This document shows, one piece after another, positions 11,488-25,336 of a stretch of DNA of 64,000 nucleotides. Under the pieces are notes generated by a model, which worked only from the letters and a program-made list of their open reading frames with translations, was not told where the DNA came from and did no database searches. This DNA comes from Acanthochlamys bracteata (lineage: Eukaryota > Streptophyta > Magnoliopsida > Pandanales > Velloziaceae), in NCBI GenBank assembly GCA_019914995.1, contig CM034134.1, positions 576,145-640,144 on the forward strand, read 5' to 3'. Numbering within the stretch: position 1 is the first letter of the stretch; the number at the start of each line of letters is the position of its first letter. The translations under genes were made by a program, and so were the position numbers.

Positions 11488-11670
11488 GGCGTTCTTGGAA
11501 TCAAAGTAAGAATCATGCTGGAATGGGATCCAAAGGGAGCAAACGGTCCAAAGACACCCCTACCTGATGTCGTTACAATTTTCCCAGCAAAAGATGAAGA
11601 AGAGTACACCAAGGCACCAACGGTGGCAGCATTAACAGAACTCGATGTTCCCATTGTTATCCCACCCTAA
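11488..11670 (+). pseudogene. RPS3: Orphan terminal exon of 40S ribosomal protein S3 (uS3)
   Basis: The 183 nt from 11488 read [17 protein letters not shown], then TPLPDVVTI, then KDEEEY and a short variable tail to TAA. This is the C-terminus of eukaryotic uS3 (normally GVLGIKVKIMLDWDPKG...). It is preceded by an intact acceptor (TTTCGATTTCAG) at what I recall as a natural uS3 exon boundary. The frame is open for all 60 residues, but none of the upstream uS3 exons (KH domain, N-terminus) were found in the preceding DNA. It therefore looks like a duplicated gene fragment that carried intron sequence, so it is not a retrocopy. The terminal residues after EEEY differ from usual uS3. Confidence 0.8.
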
Positions 11671-12886
11671 AGTTATCTATTTCTGAACGTTATTAGGATT
11701 CTTTGGCAGCTAGTTGATGTCTCCCCCTTTTTCTTTCGTAGTATACTATTTAATGTTTGGGAGCGCTTTTAAAAAAAAAATTTTTTGAAACTAAAAATAT
11801 TTAATAATTTTTTAAAAAATAAGGTCTTTTTTCTTACTATAAAATAAATAATAAAAATAAGTAATAATAATAATTATGACATAAAATTTTTTTATACTAT
11901 ATATATTATTATAAAAATTTTATTGTAAAAACAAAATGAAAAATTAGAGTGAATAATATATAAAGCAATTTCAAACAGCACTCAGTCTTTAGAGAACGTT
12001 TAGTTTAGTTTATCAATTACTTTTCATTTAAAAAAAGTACTTATATTTTTTAATAAATTTTCTACAGTATTTAGAGAAAAAATTTTTAAATACAAAAGAT
12101 TGTATGCTATAAAATTTTTTTATGTATAATTTTTATTTATATATTAAAAAATTATGTTTATTTCTAAACAAATTTAAAAATACTTTTTATTTGAATTTTT
12201 TTTCTTGTTATATATATTTCCAAGCGTTCTCTAAAGATGTTTTAGAAGTTATATAAGGGATTGTTTGGTATTTTATTTCGCTCCATTTTATTTTATTTTA
12301 TTCACATTTTTAATAAATTATCTATAATATTTTGAAAATTTTACTTAAAAGTACAAAAAAAATTTGAAATTATGAAATCTTATTATTACTTATTTTTATT
12401 AAGTTTTAATCAAATAGAGTTTCTTTTTTAAAATAAAATAAAAATATTTTTTGTTTTAAAAAATTACTATTTTATAAACATTTTTAAACAGCTCCTAAAT
12501 TTCACCAGAAATTTGCCATTATAATTATTTTGGTCATACTGTCCTGATGTAATTAAGTTTTTTTCCCTGAACTTATTTCCATTATCATCATGAATTAGAT
12601 TTTGAGATTTTCCTAAGTGTTATTGGATCCTTTATATATATACCTCCTGCAGCTTTTACATATTAGTTATAAATTCTCAAAAAATAAATCCAATGTTAAC
12701 CTGAATCATTTCATGATCAAATTTTTTACATACTAAGAAAATAAAAGCATTATTAATAAACAGCTTTTGTGAATTTGTGATAAATTAATTTTGATACCTA
12801 AAGTAATAATACCTCTATTGCCTTATTAATATTTCCAAAATATATCAATTGTATGACAAAAAATAAAATAAGAATAATATATAACC
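11671..12886. other. AT-rich intergenic DNA with family A MITE remnants
   Basis: Two blocks with GTTTGG-type left ends and poly-A/T interiors ending in AAACAGC-type right ends, at about 11757-11985 and 12257-12494, look like decayed family A MITEs. A third, weaker one lies at about 11998-12240. No gene seen. Confidence 0.5.
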
Positions 12887-12904
12887 TTGGGCCGTAACTG
12901 GGCC
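12887..12904 (+). promoter_or_regulatory. Paired site II elements upstream of FKBP53
   Basis: TTGGGCC at 12887 and CTGGGCC at 12898 lie about 185 bp upstream of the start codon. AGGGTTT telobox-type motifs follow near 12957 and 13015. TCP-bound site II (TGGGCY) with a telobox is a known pairing in plant genes that are active in dividing cells. Function here is inferred from the motifs only. Confidence 0.45.
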
Positions 12905-13082
12905 TCCATATATGACCCCCACCGGACCGCTCTTCAGAAATAGGGAAAGGGTTTTTCATTTCATTCTCTAGTTCTCTTTCTTCTCAACACTCTTCTCTCT
13001 CTCTGTCTGTGTGCTAGGGTTTAAGCCCCCAAGCAGAAAAACTGCTTAAAAATCAACAATTCGATTCAAAAATTTCTCTCCA

Positions 13083-16000
13083 ATGGGTTTCTGGGGTACT
13101 GATTCTGATTAATGCTTCACTTTCTCCAATTTTTTGCCTTTTTCTTTTGTTAACTTTTAATGATTTTGATTTTGATTTTGATTTTTGATTCTCTAGGTGT
13201 GGAAGTGAAGCCTGGGAAAGCTTATACTCATATCTATGATCAGTCTAGTGGACGTCTTCGTCTCTCCCAGGTATGTTATCTACCTAACCAAACTCAGTCG
13301 AGTTTTTTCTTTTTTTGTTTTTGGGGAATGTTTCATTTGTGATTCAAATCTTGTTATGTATTAGTCGATCTTGTATAATAGATTACTAGGATTTTTATGA
13401 AACTTTTTGAGAATTCTTAATTCTGATTGAAATGTTGCTCTGCATAATCTAGCTATGGGGAGGTATGCTTCATTTCTGATTTAAGTTTTTATGGTGGTCG
13501 GTTTTGGTTTTTTTTTTTGGTTTGATCGGGGAGTTGAAATTGTATGTCTACTGTTTTATGGTGATTTTATTTAGTTTCTGTATGGCTTTGGTTTGATTAC
13601 ATCTGAATATTTAGGATTTATCAGCTTGGTAATTAACTGTGATTGATCTGGTTATTTACTATATATGTGAGTCTAATCTGGTTACGTTTTAACTTTGCTA
13701 TTGTAATAATGTTGTGGAGTTGATGTGTGCTAAAATGACGGGGGTGTTTCAGGCTACATTGGGAATTGGGAAGTCGACTGGGAAGAGTTTATTGCAATGC
13801 AATGTTGGTGACAAGGCTCCTGTTCTGCTATGTAGCTTGATCCCTGAAAGGAACGAGACATGCAACTTAGACCTTGAGTTTGAGGAAAGGAATAGCGTAG
13901 TGTTCTCGGTTATTGGGCAAAGGAGCATTCACCTTGCTGGATACTTTAAAGGGTCATTTGGACATGGATTCGGAGGCGATGATGACTCGTATCTTTTCAT
14001 ATCATGATAGTAGAATATTTATTGCATACAGTGCCCTGCTTTTCTTCATTTCATGAATGATTTTTGTAGAGCTTAGTTAACAGAGCAGATGATGCCTAGA
14101 TAAATTTTGATTTGATTTGATTTAAGTCTTTCTATAAACAGTAATAGACTGCTTTCCTGATTTATGATTTTAGTACTAATTGGTGTCTCCGTGAATCTAT
14201 TACACAGCTTGAATGAACGCTTCAGAAGCTATAATTTGTAAGAGTTATATTTTTGGGTGATATGATGGCCTTTAGTTACATTTTTTTGAGGAAGGGCTAG
14301 CATCTACTTGTTTTCGACTTCTTTTCTCAAAGAGTATTGAGTTCTCTTGTTCTGTTATGATTTTCCTTTAGAGCTAAACTACGGTGTTTGCTGGTGTTGA
14401 CTCTAACAAAAATTCGTCAACTGTTTTAATTATTGAGTTAGATATTTTAATGTTAGTAAAAACTTCTAGGCTAAATTATTAAATCAAAATATTATTTCTG
14501 TTAAATCTCTTTCTATATTTCAGTTATTGGCCCTGCTCACTACGGTTGTTGTTGTTATTGTTATGATGCTGAAGCAGTTATGTTTATTACGTCTTGTGAG
14601 GAAACATTCTTTGACACTTTGATAAGCGATTCTTATGGCGTGGATATAGCTAATACCGAGAGTGATGATTCCGAAAGCTATGGTGGCGAAGAAGATGAAT
14701 ATGAGTCTGACTTCATTGATGATGGCGACATTGAAATGTTCTCATCTTCATCTCCTCGTAAGAGTAATGGTAATCCCTCCTTGAAACTGATTTATAACTG
14801 GTTCAGACTACTACATAATGAACTACTTAGAATTCAGTGCAGGAATGTGTTTATTGGTGTTATGCTCATAGATGATGTATCGCACCAAAAGAGTTTCCTG
14901 CTACAATGAACTGGGAAAATATACAGTTGAGTTGTACTCAATTTTGTTGATTGGAAACTCAACAATCATTTTCCCGATATCTGATGTAGTTCTTTTATCG
15001 TTGTTCAATAGCTGATCATGGTTTCTAATTCTCATACATTGCTGGTTGGTTAATCAATATAATGTTGAGGATTTACGATTCAAGAAATCGTGGCATCTTT
15101 TATTGTTTCCCAGACTATTTTAATGTTTGTATGTTTCTAAGAAAATTGAGCTGTTGTTTTAGGGACCATTCAGTGCTGATTGGTTGTTTTCAACAATTGG
15201 TTTAGATAGATGTAATACTCATGATTCCTCAATACTTGTTTGTTTTTTATGTTTTATTTGTAAATTTACCTGTTTGTTTGGTGATATCTTTACCTGTTGG
15301 CCTTCTTGTCTATCAACTTTTTATTGTCCAGCTGATTGGTGCTCGTTCACATTTGATAAACGGATTGATGCTAGTAGTGTGATTCTTTTGCTGGTAATAT
15401 TTATTACTTTGGTGCTTGATTCTTCTTGATACATTCTGCACCTCAATCTTGCAGTTGTGATTGAGGAAATTCTTGATGATGATAAGCCATCGAATGGTAA
15501 CCATAATGTTAAGCACAGCAAAAAAAATTATCAAGTAAGTGATTCTGATGATGATGCTCCTAAGCGGCAGCTTGTTAGGCGGAGGAATGGAGCAGTTATC
15601 GATAGTGAAGATGAGGATGGGTTCCCAATTTTCTCTTCCAAAATGAACAAAACTGTCAACAATGCTGATAAAAGTGCAAAGTCTCAAGCAAATTTGCTTG
15701 AGGATAAGGAAAGGAAGGTTGATGTTATTAGTTCAGATGCTGAACCTGACAGGTGATTACTGGATGAATAGTCAAAGCCAATATGTCTTCATTTCTGTTC
15801 CTTCTAATCTGTCTTAGCTTTTGGCAGGGTAGAGATTGCTACTGATTCGACTGAGAAGTCAAAGAAGAAAAAGAAAGGGAAGTCAAAGAACAAAAAGCAA
15901 GAGACTGCAACCCAGAGAACCAATGATAAAGAAGTAAGTGGTGATGAGAATCAAGGTTTGGAGAATAACCTTACTTCTGCCGCTCTAGAGGATCAGGAAG

Positions 16001-17502
16001 TCACTGTCAATGAAGAAGCAGCCACTACTGAAAGTATTGGAAAGTTGAAGAAGAGAATGAAGGTTAAGAAGGAAAAATCATCTCACAATTTGGTCCTTTT
16101 CCCAGAAGAAAAGGCTGAAGGAGAACAGCTTGGCCAAGATGGATCAACAAATGAACATTCAAAGAATGAGGATGCTGTGGATCAGGATACTTCTGTTGAA
16201 CCAAATAAGTTGCTGAATGAGAAGTGAGGATATTACTCCTTAATTTTCAGTTAGCAAGTTGTCCCAAGAATTGTCTTATAGTCAATTAACTTAACTTGCA
16301 TTTGGCTGTCTCAATTAGCAGGGAGGTCAGCGCTCATGAAAGTAGTGGGAAGTCAAAGAAGAAAAGCAAGAAGAGAAAGACTGAGGAGGTAGATGCCATC
16401 AACAAAAATGAGGAGAACGGAAAGATAAATGAGGACGCAGTTATCCCAAAGCAATCAAACAATCAGTAGGATACTACCCATGAAATAAGTAATTGCGCCT
16501 TATGAGCAGCTTTCATCTTTATAACTCCTATTTGATTGCTTGCTTTTTGTAGGGTTTCAGCTGAATCTCCAGCTGCCAATGAGAAGGGAAGCAAGAAAAA
16601 GAAGAAAAGCAAGAACCAAGAAAACGATTCCACTGCTAAACAGCAGCTTCTGACTGGTGAGCAGGATGATGATTTGAAGTCCATGCAGAAAAGGGTATTT
16701 GCAAATGGACTTACTGTGGAGCAGCTCTCAATTGGGAAACCAGATGGCAAGAGAGCTTCTCGTGGGAATAAGGTATAACCAAACTGTTCAGATTGCCACA
16801 TTTACTTCTTGCAAGTATTCCATTTCTCTATCCTTTTTGCTTCACATCTACATGAAAGCAACTTGAATTTCATTATTTTGGTTATGCAGATCCTACTTAG
16901 TTTTCTCCTTTTCAGCCACATTATATTTTGCTTGATACTACAACATTCTTCTGATGTTGCATTTAAATAGGTTTTAGTCAGCTATATTGGCAAGTTAAAG
17001 AACGGAAAGATTTTTGACTCAACTGTTGGCAAGAAGCCTTTCCAGTTTCGTCTTGGTAAATTTTATTACATGTGCGATTGTATGTACTCCTATGTTGAAC
17101 CAGGTAGACGTTTGACTAAGTTCTCTCAATTAATTTACAGGCATAGGTGAAGTTATCAAGGGGTGGGATGTTGGTGTGGAAGGCAAGTCTAAAGTCTTCT
17201 CAAGGACGTGCTAAGATATGCTCATCGTTATTCAAGAGTCTTAGTTATTGTCGTTTGTTTGCAGGTATGCGGATTGGTGACAAAAGAAGGCTCACGGTTC
17301 CACCTTCTATGGGGTTAGTGCTCTATTTCCCATGTGATTAATTACTCTTTCTGTGATTTCTTGAAGTTACAAGTCTGATACCTGTTTCTTATTATTGTTA
17401 TTATTTTTTTTTTCTTCACATAGATACGGATCAAAGGCGGCTGGCCCAATACCACCAAACTCTTGTCTCATCTTCGAAGTTGAGTTGGTTGATGTCAAAT
17501 GA
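13083..17502 (+). CDS. FKBP53: FKBP53-type nuclear peptidyl-prolyl isomerase with nucleoplasmin-like domain
   Basis: Twelve exons: 13083-13095, 13197-13270, 13753-13988, 14627-14769, 15455-15752, 15828-16223, 16322-16465, 16553-16772, 16971-17055, 17141-17182, 17265-17313, 17424-17502. They give 1779 nt, 592 residues. Residues 1 to about 105 (MGFWGVEVKPGK...) form the nucleoplasmin-like core. The middle is acidic, then Lys-rich (KSKKKKKGKSKNKK and similar), a likely nuclear and chromatin-binding region. The last 100 residues or so are an FKBP domain with pocket residues kept: Tyr in VSYIG, Phe-Asp in IFDS, Trp in IKGWD, Tyr in MGYG, Phe in IFEVEL. In Arabidopsis this family acts as a histone chaperone on rDNA chromatin. 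Intron 10 has a GC donor (GAAG|GCAAGT). The exon 4 acceptor (GATAAG) has a poor pyrimidine tract. Earlier AG sites nearby give stops in frame, so it is the best choice but less sure. Confidence 0.92.
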
Positions 17503-18282
17503 ACGTCAAACATCACTGTCTGCAGTATAGATGACAGCAAAAGTTTTTTTCTGTATTAAGCAGCTTGTCTCCCAATTTTGTTAGTGTAAACAAACCCTAG
17601 AAGCATGGTAGTGCTATAATTCTGATCATATGTCCAAATTTTGGTCTGCCTAGTTCCAGGTTGTTGTAGTTCCAAATCTGAAAATTTGAACTTGGTTTCA
17701 GTGGCATGCTATTATGGATTATAAAACCTACATAGTTTTGCTCTATCAAGATTTGGTATTAGCTTTTTGGCCCTTGGTCTTGTGCTTCTGTCTTTTCTTT
17801 TTTCTAACCTCTGATTTGGTTGCTTGATTTGAGGTAGAATTTTAAATCCGCATACTATTACTTCTGGTAGAGAATATTTTCAAGTATTTCTACAGTCTCT
17901 ATTTACTTGTCAGAAAGTAATTCGATATTAGTTTATGTAAAGTAAATTTTTAGGATGCAAGTTATTGACAAGTGATTTTTACGAGAACAAATTTATGGAA
18001 GTAAACATAAAATGTTATTCCTATTCATTTTTTGGTAGAAAAATGAGTTACGGGTAAAAAAACATGCTACTCCATTGATTTAGTGGGATACTAAAATTAC
18101 ATAGTGGGTTGTTTAAGTGGGATAACGGATGGTGATCAAGATTATGTTGGGGATAGAGGTAACAATCTTTGGTTTTAAATTAATGTGTTACTAGGAAGAT
18201 TTGCCGTAGACATATTTATTGCCACAACAAAAGAGTGCACAACCCTTTAAGGAGCACTAGAAAGCAGCTTTGGGATTATTTA

Positions 18283-18516
18283 GGAGTTGTTCGGGTTGCG
18301 TTTTTAAAAAATAATTTTACGTTTTCAAATAAATTTTTTATAATTTTTATAGTATTTAAAATTTATAAAAATATCAACAATTAGACATAATAAAATTTTA
18401 TTATTATTTATTTTTATTATTTTAATAAAAAATAAAACTTATTTTTAAAAATTAGATTAAAATATTTTTTATTTTCTATAAAAAAAATATTTTTAAAAAA
18501 TACCTCTAAACAACTC
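18283..18516. mobile_element. MITE, family A, decayed
   Basis: The left end GGAGTTGTTCGGGTTGCG is answered by an inverted right end CTCTAAACAACTC. The interior is A/T-only blocks like the other family A copies. No clean target duplication remains. Confidence 0.5.
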
Positions 18517-19932
18517 TAGTATAATAATAGTCTCCTAACTTTTTGAATAATAATCACATAATCCTCGCACCAAGAAGCTTCAACCAAAAGTTGGTGCCTC
18601 TAAAAAGTTTCAAGGCTTTGTGGGGTTGAAAAGCTTCAAAAGGAAATGATCTTTTTCCAAGTAAAAGTTTTTTTTATTTAAAAATATTCTTATAAAAGGT
18701 GACCCAAGCTATCGCGCATGCTAGCAATTAATAACTTTTTCTGAAAGTCATAAATGTTTCAAAAGCCTGCACATCGAGAGCTCGTTCGGTTGCACTAAAG
18801 TGAGTCATTAAAAAATAAATTATAAATTAAAATTGTATGAAAAATATGTTAAAATTTAATATTTGATTTTTATTTTAAAAATAAATTTGAAAGTATTTAT
18901 TGTATTTGCAAATGAGTTGGTCAGTGAATTTTAATCTAAAACAAATAATATTTTTTTGACTTCAAAATAATCAAAATAGTAATAAAAAAATTTTATTACG
19001 TAAAATTTTTTTATATTTTTTAATTTTTAAATAAACTTTTTAAATATTTATAAAAAATATATTAAAATTTAAAAAATTAAAAATTAAAAAATTATTTTTA
19101 TAGAAAGCAATACCAAACGAATCTGAAACACACCTCCTAAACTAAACCCGTTATCATTATTATTATTATTTGATGAACTATAGTGCACTCTTTGTGTACA
19201 TCCATTTAACAAACCTTTTTTTCTCAAAATTCATGAAAATAGTCTACATGGATAAAACTTTGACCACTAACTATTATAATTTTCAAGCACTATTTCAAAA
19301 GTCCATTAAACTAAAAAGGTCAAGTAATGAACGTGGGGTGGTGAAATTCTTATTATCTAAAAACCTTGCTCAAAATTATTATGTCTCCAACAACTTGGCA
19401 TCCATAAAAAAAAAAAAATTGTTGCATGATGCATTTGGCATAATTCACATTAGTGCTATTTTAAATGTACACGCAATTTGTTTCGCACGCGGTCGCACAC
19501 ATGAACGCATAAATAAGTATTCATAATAATTCTCTTAAAACTTTTCAACTAGTGTCAAAACCTAAAAACAAATCTAAAGTGACTCAAAATAATACTATAT
19601 GTTGAAAATACGGGAATATGCTCGTCAAATAATTAAGCATAGCAAAATATTTTAACATCTACTAGAATGTTACGATCTAAGTTGAAATTTTAAATTTGAA
19701 TAAGACGCACACGAAATGTCAAAGATTAACGTGAGAAAAAATACGAAAAATTTCAAGGGCGGTGATCATATACAACAAAAAAAGAAAGAAAAATCAATTG
19801 CGGTAAAATTATAATATTAATTTACAAACTAGCATTTTTTAGGCAAACACTTTTACAAGTGCTTTTTTTTACCCTAAGGATGCCGATCCATTTGCATATC
19901 TAATTGTCAGCCAACTAAAGCTACTCTTTAGC

Positions 19933-20504
19933 TAGGAATAACAATATGGATTTATGTATCGATTTCAGATCGACCTATATAATAATAAGGTAAAAAATGT
20001 TCAACGTTAATCGTATCTATTTATTTATATGGATCAAAATTGTCAATTCTAATCCAATATATTTATAATCAGATCAAATTTGGATCGACCCATTTAATAA
20101 TTAAATTATTAATAAAATTATAAATATTAATTTTTAATTATATATATATATATATATATTATTAATTATATTTAAAAAAGTTATTAATTTTGACAAAATT
20201 ATAAATTACATAAAAATTAGTTAAAATTAAGATAAATTGAAAAAAAATATATATATATATATACAAATTAAATTCAAATTTTTTGCTATTATTTTTTAAT
20301 TATTAAGTAATATATACTATATAAATAGTTATACGGATTAAATGGATCAATTTCGGGTCAATTTCGAACCCGATCCGAACTCGTTTAAATTTTTTGGATC
20401 ATTTTCGGGTCAATCCGAACCTGCGTAAGATTTGATCCGAACTTAATCTTTTCAGATCGGTTTCGAATCAGATTTTCGGGTCGGATCAAAATTTGCCACC
20501 CCTA
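19933..20504. mobile_element. Non-autonomous hAT element (572 bp)
   Basis: A perfect 8-bp duplication, TCTTTAGC, flanks the element (19925-19932 and 20505-20512). The ends are inverted: TAGGAATAACAA at the left, and TTTGCCACCCCTA at the right, whose complement is TAGGGGTGGCAAA. The 8-bp duplication points to hAT. The interior has GGGTC/GATCCGA-rich arms at both sides and an AT-rich core. No transposase. Confidence 0.85.
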
Positions 20505-21543
20505 TCTTTAGCATTGGCTCGCACATAAACTGTGGTGTGGCTAAATATTTTTACAGTCCATTACCGGCATAGACGTCTTGAAGTAAAAATCGACTACTAC
20601 CAACTGATTATGAACTGCTTACTCTAAACCTTTGGCTTTATATTCAACACGCTAACTTCTTTCAAGGTGTGGAACAAGAGAATCTTTAAGTTATACCTGA
20701 AAAAAACCAGACGTGTAGCTTATGGTGCTCTTTCTTTGGTAGTACGTAGTTTGAGAGGATAATAACTTAGAAGATGACATAGGGGGTGAGCTTTGATGAA
20801 CTTGCCATGTTGCATAAAAAAGGTAAACTGAAAATTTAAAATTTTGATATACATCCAAATTTAAACCTACCACTGCTAACATTAAATTGAGTCAACAAAA
20901 AAACACTTGTTTGGTAGGTATTTCAATGTCCGCATGCTCATCAATGCAAAATATTTTATCCTTGACGGAATTTGTATAAATACTCTATTATTGTTTCCGT
21001 TCGATTTTAACTATTTTGGACCACGAACGATATCCAAAATTTAAACATTTGTGTCATGTAAAACACCATTTGATAATATGAGAATAAATGAATTAACAAA
21101 GACGAATTCATCTATATATGAATAAAATCAAATTATGGGACGAAATAATTATACTATGTCTCATGAGTAGAGATAAATTTAGACCGAGCTAAATAGATCA
21201 CTAAGTCTGGCTCATGAATACTGATGAGACTGATTGGTCAAGTTCTATTGATTAGGTTATGTTGGATCTTAATTTCTGACTCGATGAGTTTGTAGTGCCA
21301 TGCCAACTTAGTAATTTTTTAAAAAAAATTTACAATCATAAATATTTTGTTTTGTACTTCATTTTCAAATTTAAAACAAAGGTACTGTGCCATTTATTTT
21401 TGGACTAAACTAAAATAATTTTGACCTAACAAACTTATCAGGTTCGATCGAGCTTGGCATGTCTGATACGTCCATATTTACACCTCCCTTGAGTTACATC
21501 AACACTATAACTTTATATTTATTTTTATTTTAGTAATTACTAG

Positions 21544-21544
<1 letters not shown>

Positions 21545-21581
<37 letters not shown>
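21545..21581. repeat. TA dinucleotide microsatellite
   Basis: About 18 TA units without interruption. Confidence 0.95.
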
Positions 21582-21587
<6 letters not shown>

Positions 21588-22566
21588 ACTTTGGTGTAGC
21601 ACTGTCCATCATGCACATTGGTCATACGTACAATATATTATAGTGGGCATGTTGTTGTTGTTGTTGGGTAATATTTTTGTTTAGTGGATATTTTGCACGC
21701 GTGCGCACAAGGCACTCTTGCTCGTGCGGTCCCAGCAACGGCGTTGTTATGTTATCCAACTTTAAAACTTTTTACATAAATTAATAATAAAATAAATAAT
21801 AACTAAATAATTAGTTATTTCGTCTTATTATTACATTCTATGCTATTTCTATGTATTTTTACGGAGTAGCTTAAAATAAAAATATTTTTTAAATTTAAAA
21901 TTATATAATATATATATTATATAAATTTTCAATTAATTATATTTTTCAAATTTTAATCTGTTTTTAATATTAAATTAGAGCTTGAGAAGCACTCTCTAAT
22001 ATGATTTTTTAATAGATAGATTTGAAGAAAGTTCAGTTATAAAATATTTATATTGTTCAGAAAAATAATTTCTTTTTTTAAAAAATATTTTTACATAATT
22101 GTTTATGATAACTTTTACATATTTAAAATTTTATCTTTACTACTTATTTATTTATTTATGAAAAACTCATTTTTGCTTAATAAATCTTATACAAAATGCC
22201 GGACAGATGTGGGTTATAATGCGCGTGTTTATTTACTATTATAAAAATGTAATGTAACAAAAATTACTGAGTTGCTATTTTTCATCATTTTTTCTTATCA
22301 GAAAACACGTGTACTATTAAAAAATATTAATTTTTTCAATTCATATTTTTAATAAATTTTATTTAAAAATTAAAAATATAAAAAATTCACGTAATAAAAG
22401 TTTATTATTACTAATTTTTGTTATTTTTTAAAATAAAAATAATAAAACTCGTTTAGTAAAATAAATAAAATATTTTTAGTCTTTAAAAAATATTTTCTAA
22501 AAATAATTTAAACTTTACATTATTGGACGGGTAATTGGATATCCGATTATGACCCGTTATGGTTGT

Positions 22567-22578
22567 TGGGCTGGCCCA
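22567..22578. promoter_or_regulatory. Palindromic site II pair upstream of ACL5
   Basis: TGGGCT is directly followed by GGCCCA, giving two back-to-back site II motifs about 70 bp upstream of the TATA element. They are likely TCP-type binding sites. Function is inferred. Confidence 0.4.
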
Positions 22579-22649
22579 CCATCAGTGTTGGTGCCGCACA
22601 CCAACAAAAAACAAAATTAAAAACGAAAACAAAACTTTCTTTTTTTACT

Positions 22650-22657
22650 TATATATA
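22650..22657 (+). promoter_or_regulatory. TATA box of ACL5
   Basis: TATATATA in CTTATATATACAA, 115 bp upstream of the start codon, placing the likely transcription start near 22680. Confidence 0.5.
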
Positions 22658-22673
22658 CAAATTCAAGAACTCA

Positions 22674-22763
22674 ATGAAGGAATCAAACAGAACTCTTGTT
22701 CTTCTACTTGTTCTTCCTGTTTCAATCTTGTTCTTGAATTTTATTTTGGTTTTTTTTAAATAG
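22674..22763 (+). promoter_or_regulatory. Possible upstream ORF of ACL5 (29 codons)
   Basis: ATG at 22674 opens a short frame (MKESNRTLVLLLVLPVS...) that stops at 22763, nine bases before the ACL5 ATG. The product would be strongly hydrophobic. The ATG is only 17-24 nt from the TATA box, so it may lie just upstream of the real transcription start. In that case it would not be translated. Confidence 0.3.
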
Positions 22764-22772
22764 ACAGATAAA

Positions 22773-25336
<2,564 letters not shown>

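Larger units (their letters stand above)
17503..22566. other. AT-rich intergenic DNA between FKBP53 and ACL5
   Basis: FKBP53 3' flank runs to about 17.9 kb. Then come decayed family A MITEs (18283-18516 and about 18780-19130), a hAT-type element (19933-20504), TA repeats near 20142-20160 and 21545-21581, and plain AT-rich DNA. The longest open frame, 19170-19526, has no recognisable domain and AT-driven composition. I do not call it a gene. Confidence 0.6.

Noticed and set aside
15313-15687. Minus-strand frames across FKBP53 exon 5
   Set aside because: Antisense to a well-supported exon.
19170-19526. 118-codon open frame between FKBP53 and ACL5
   Set aside because: No recognisable domain, AT-driven amino acid content, no supporting splice or promoter signals, and it lies among transposon remnants.
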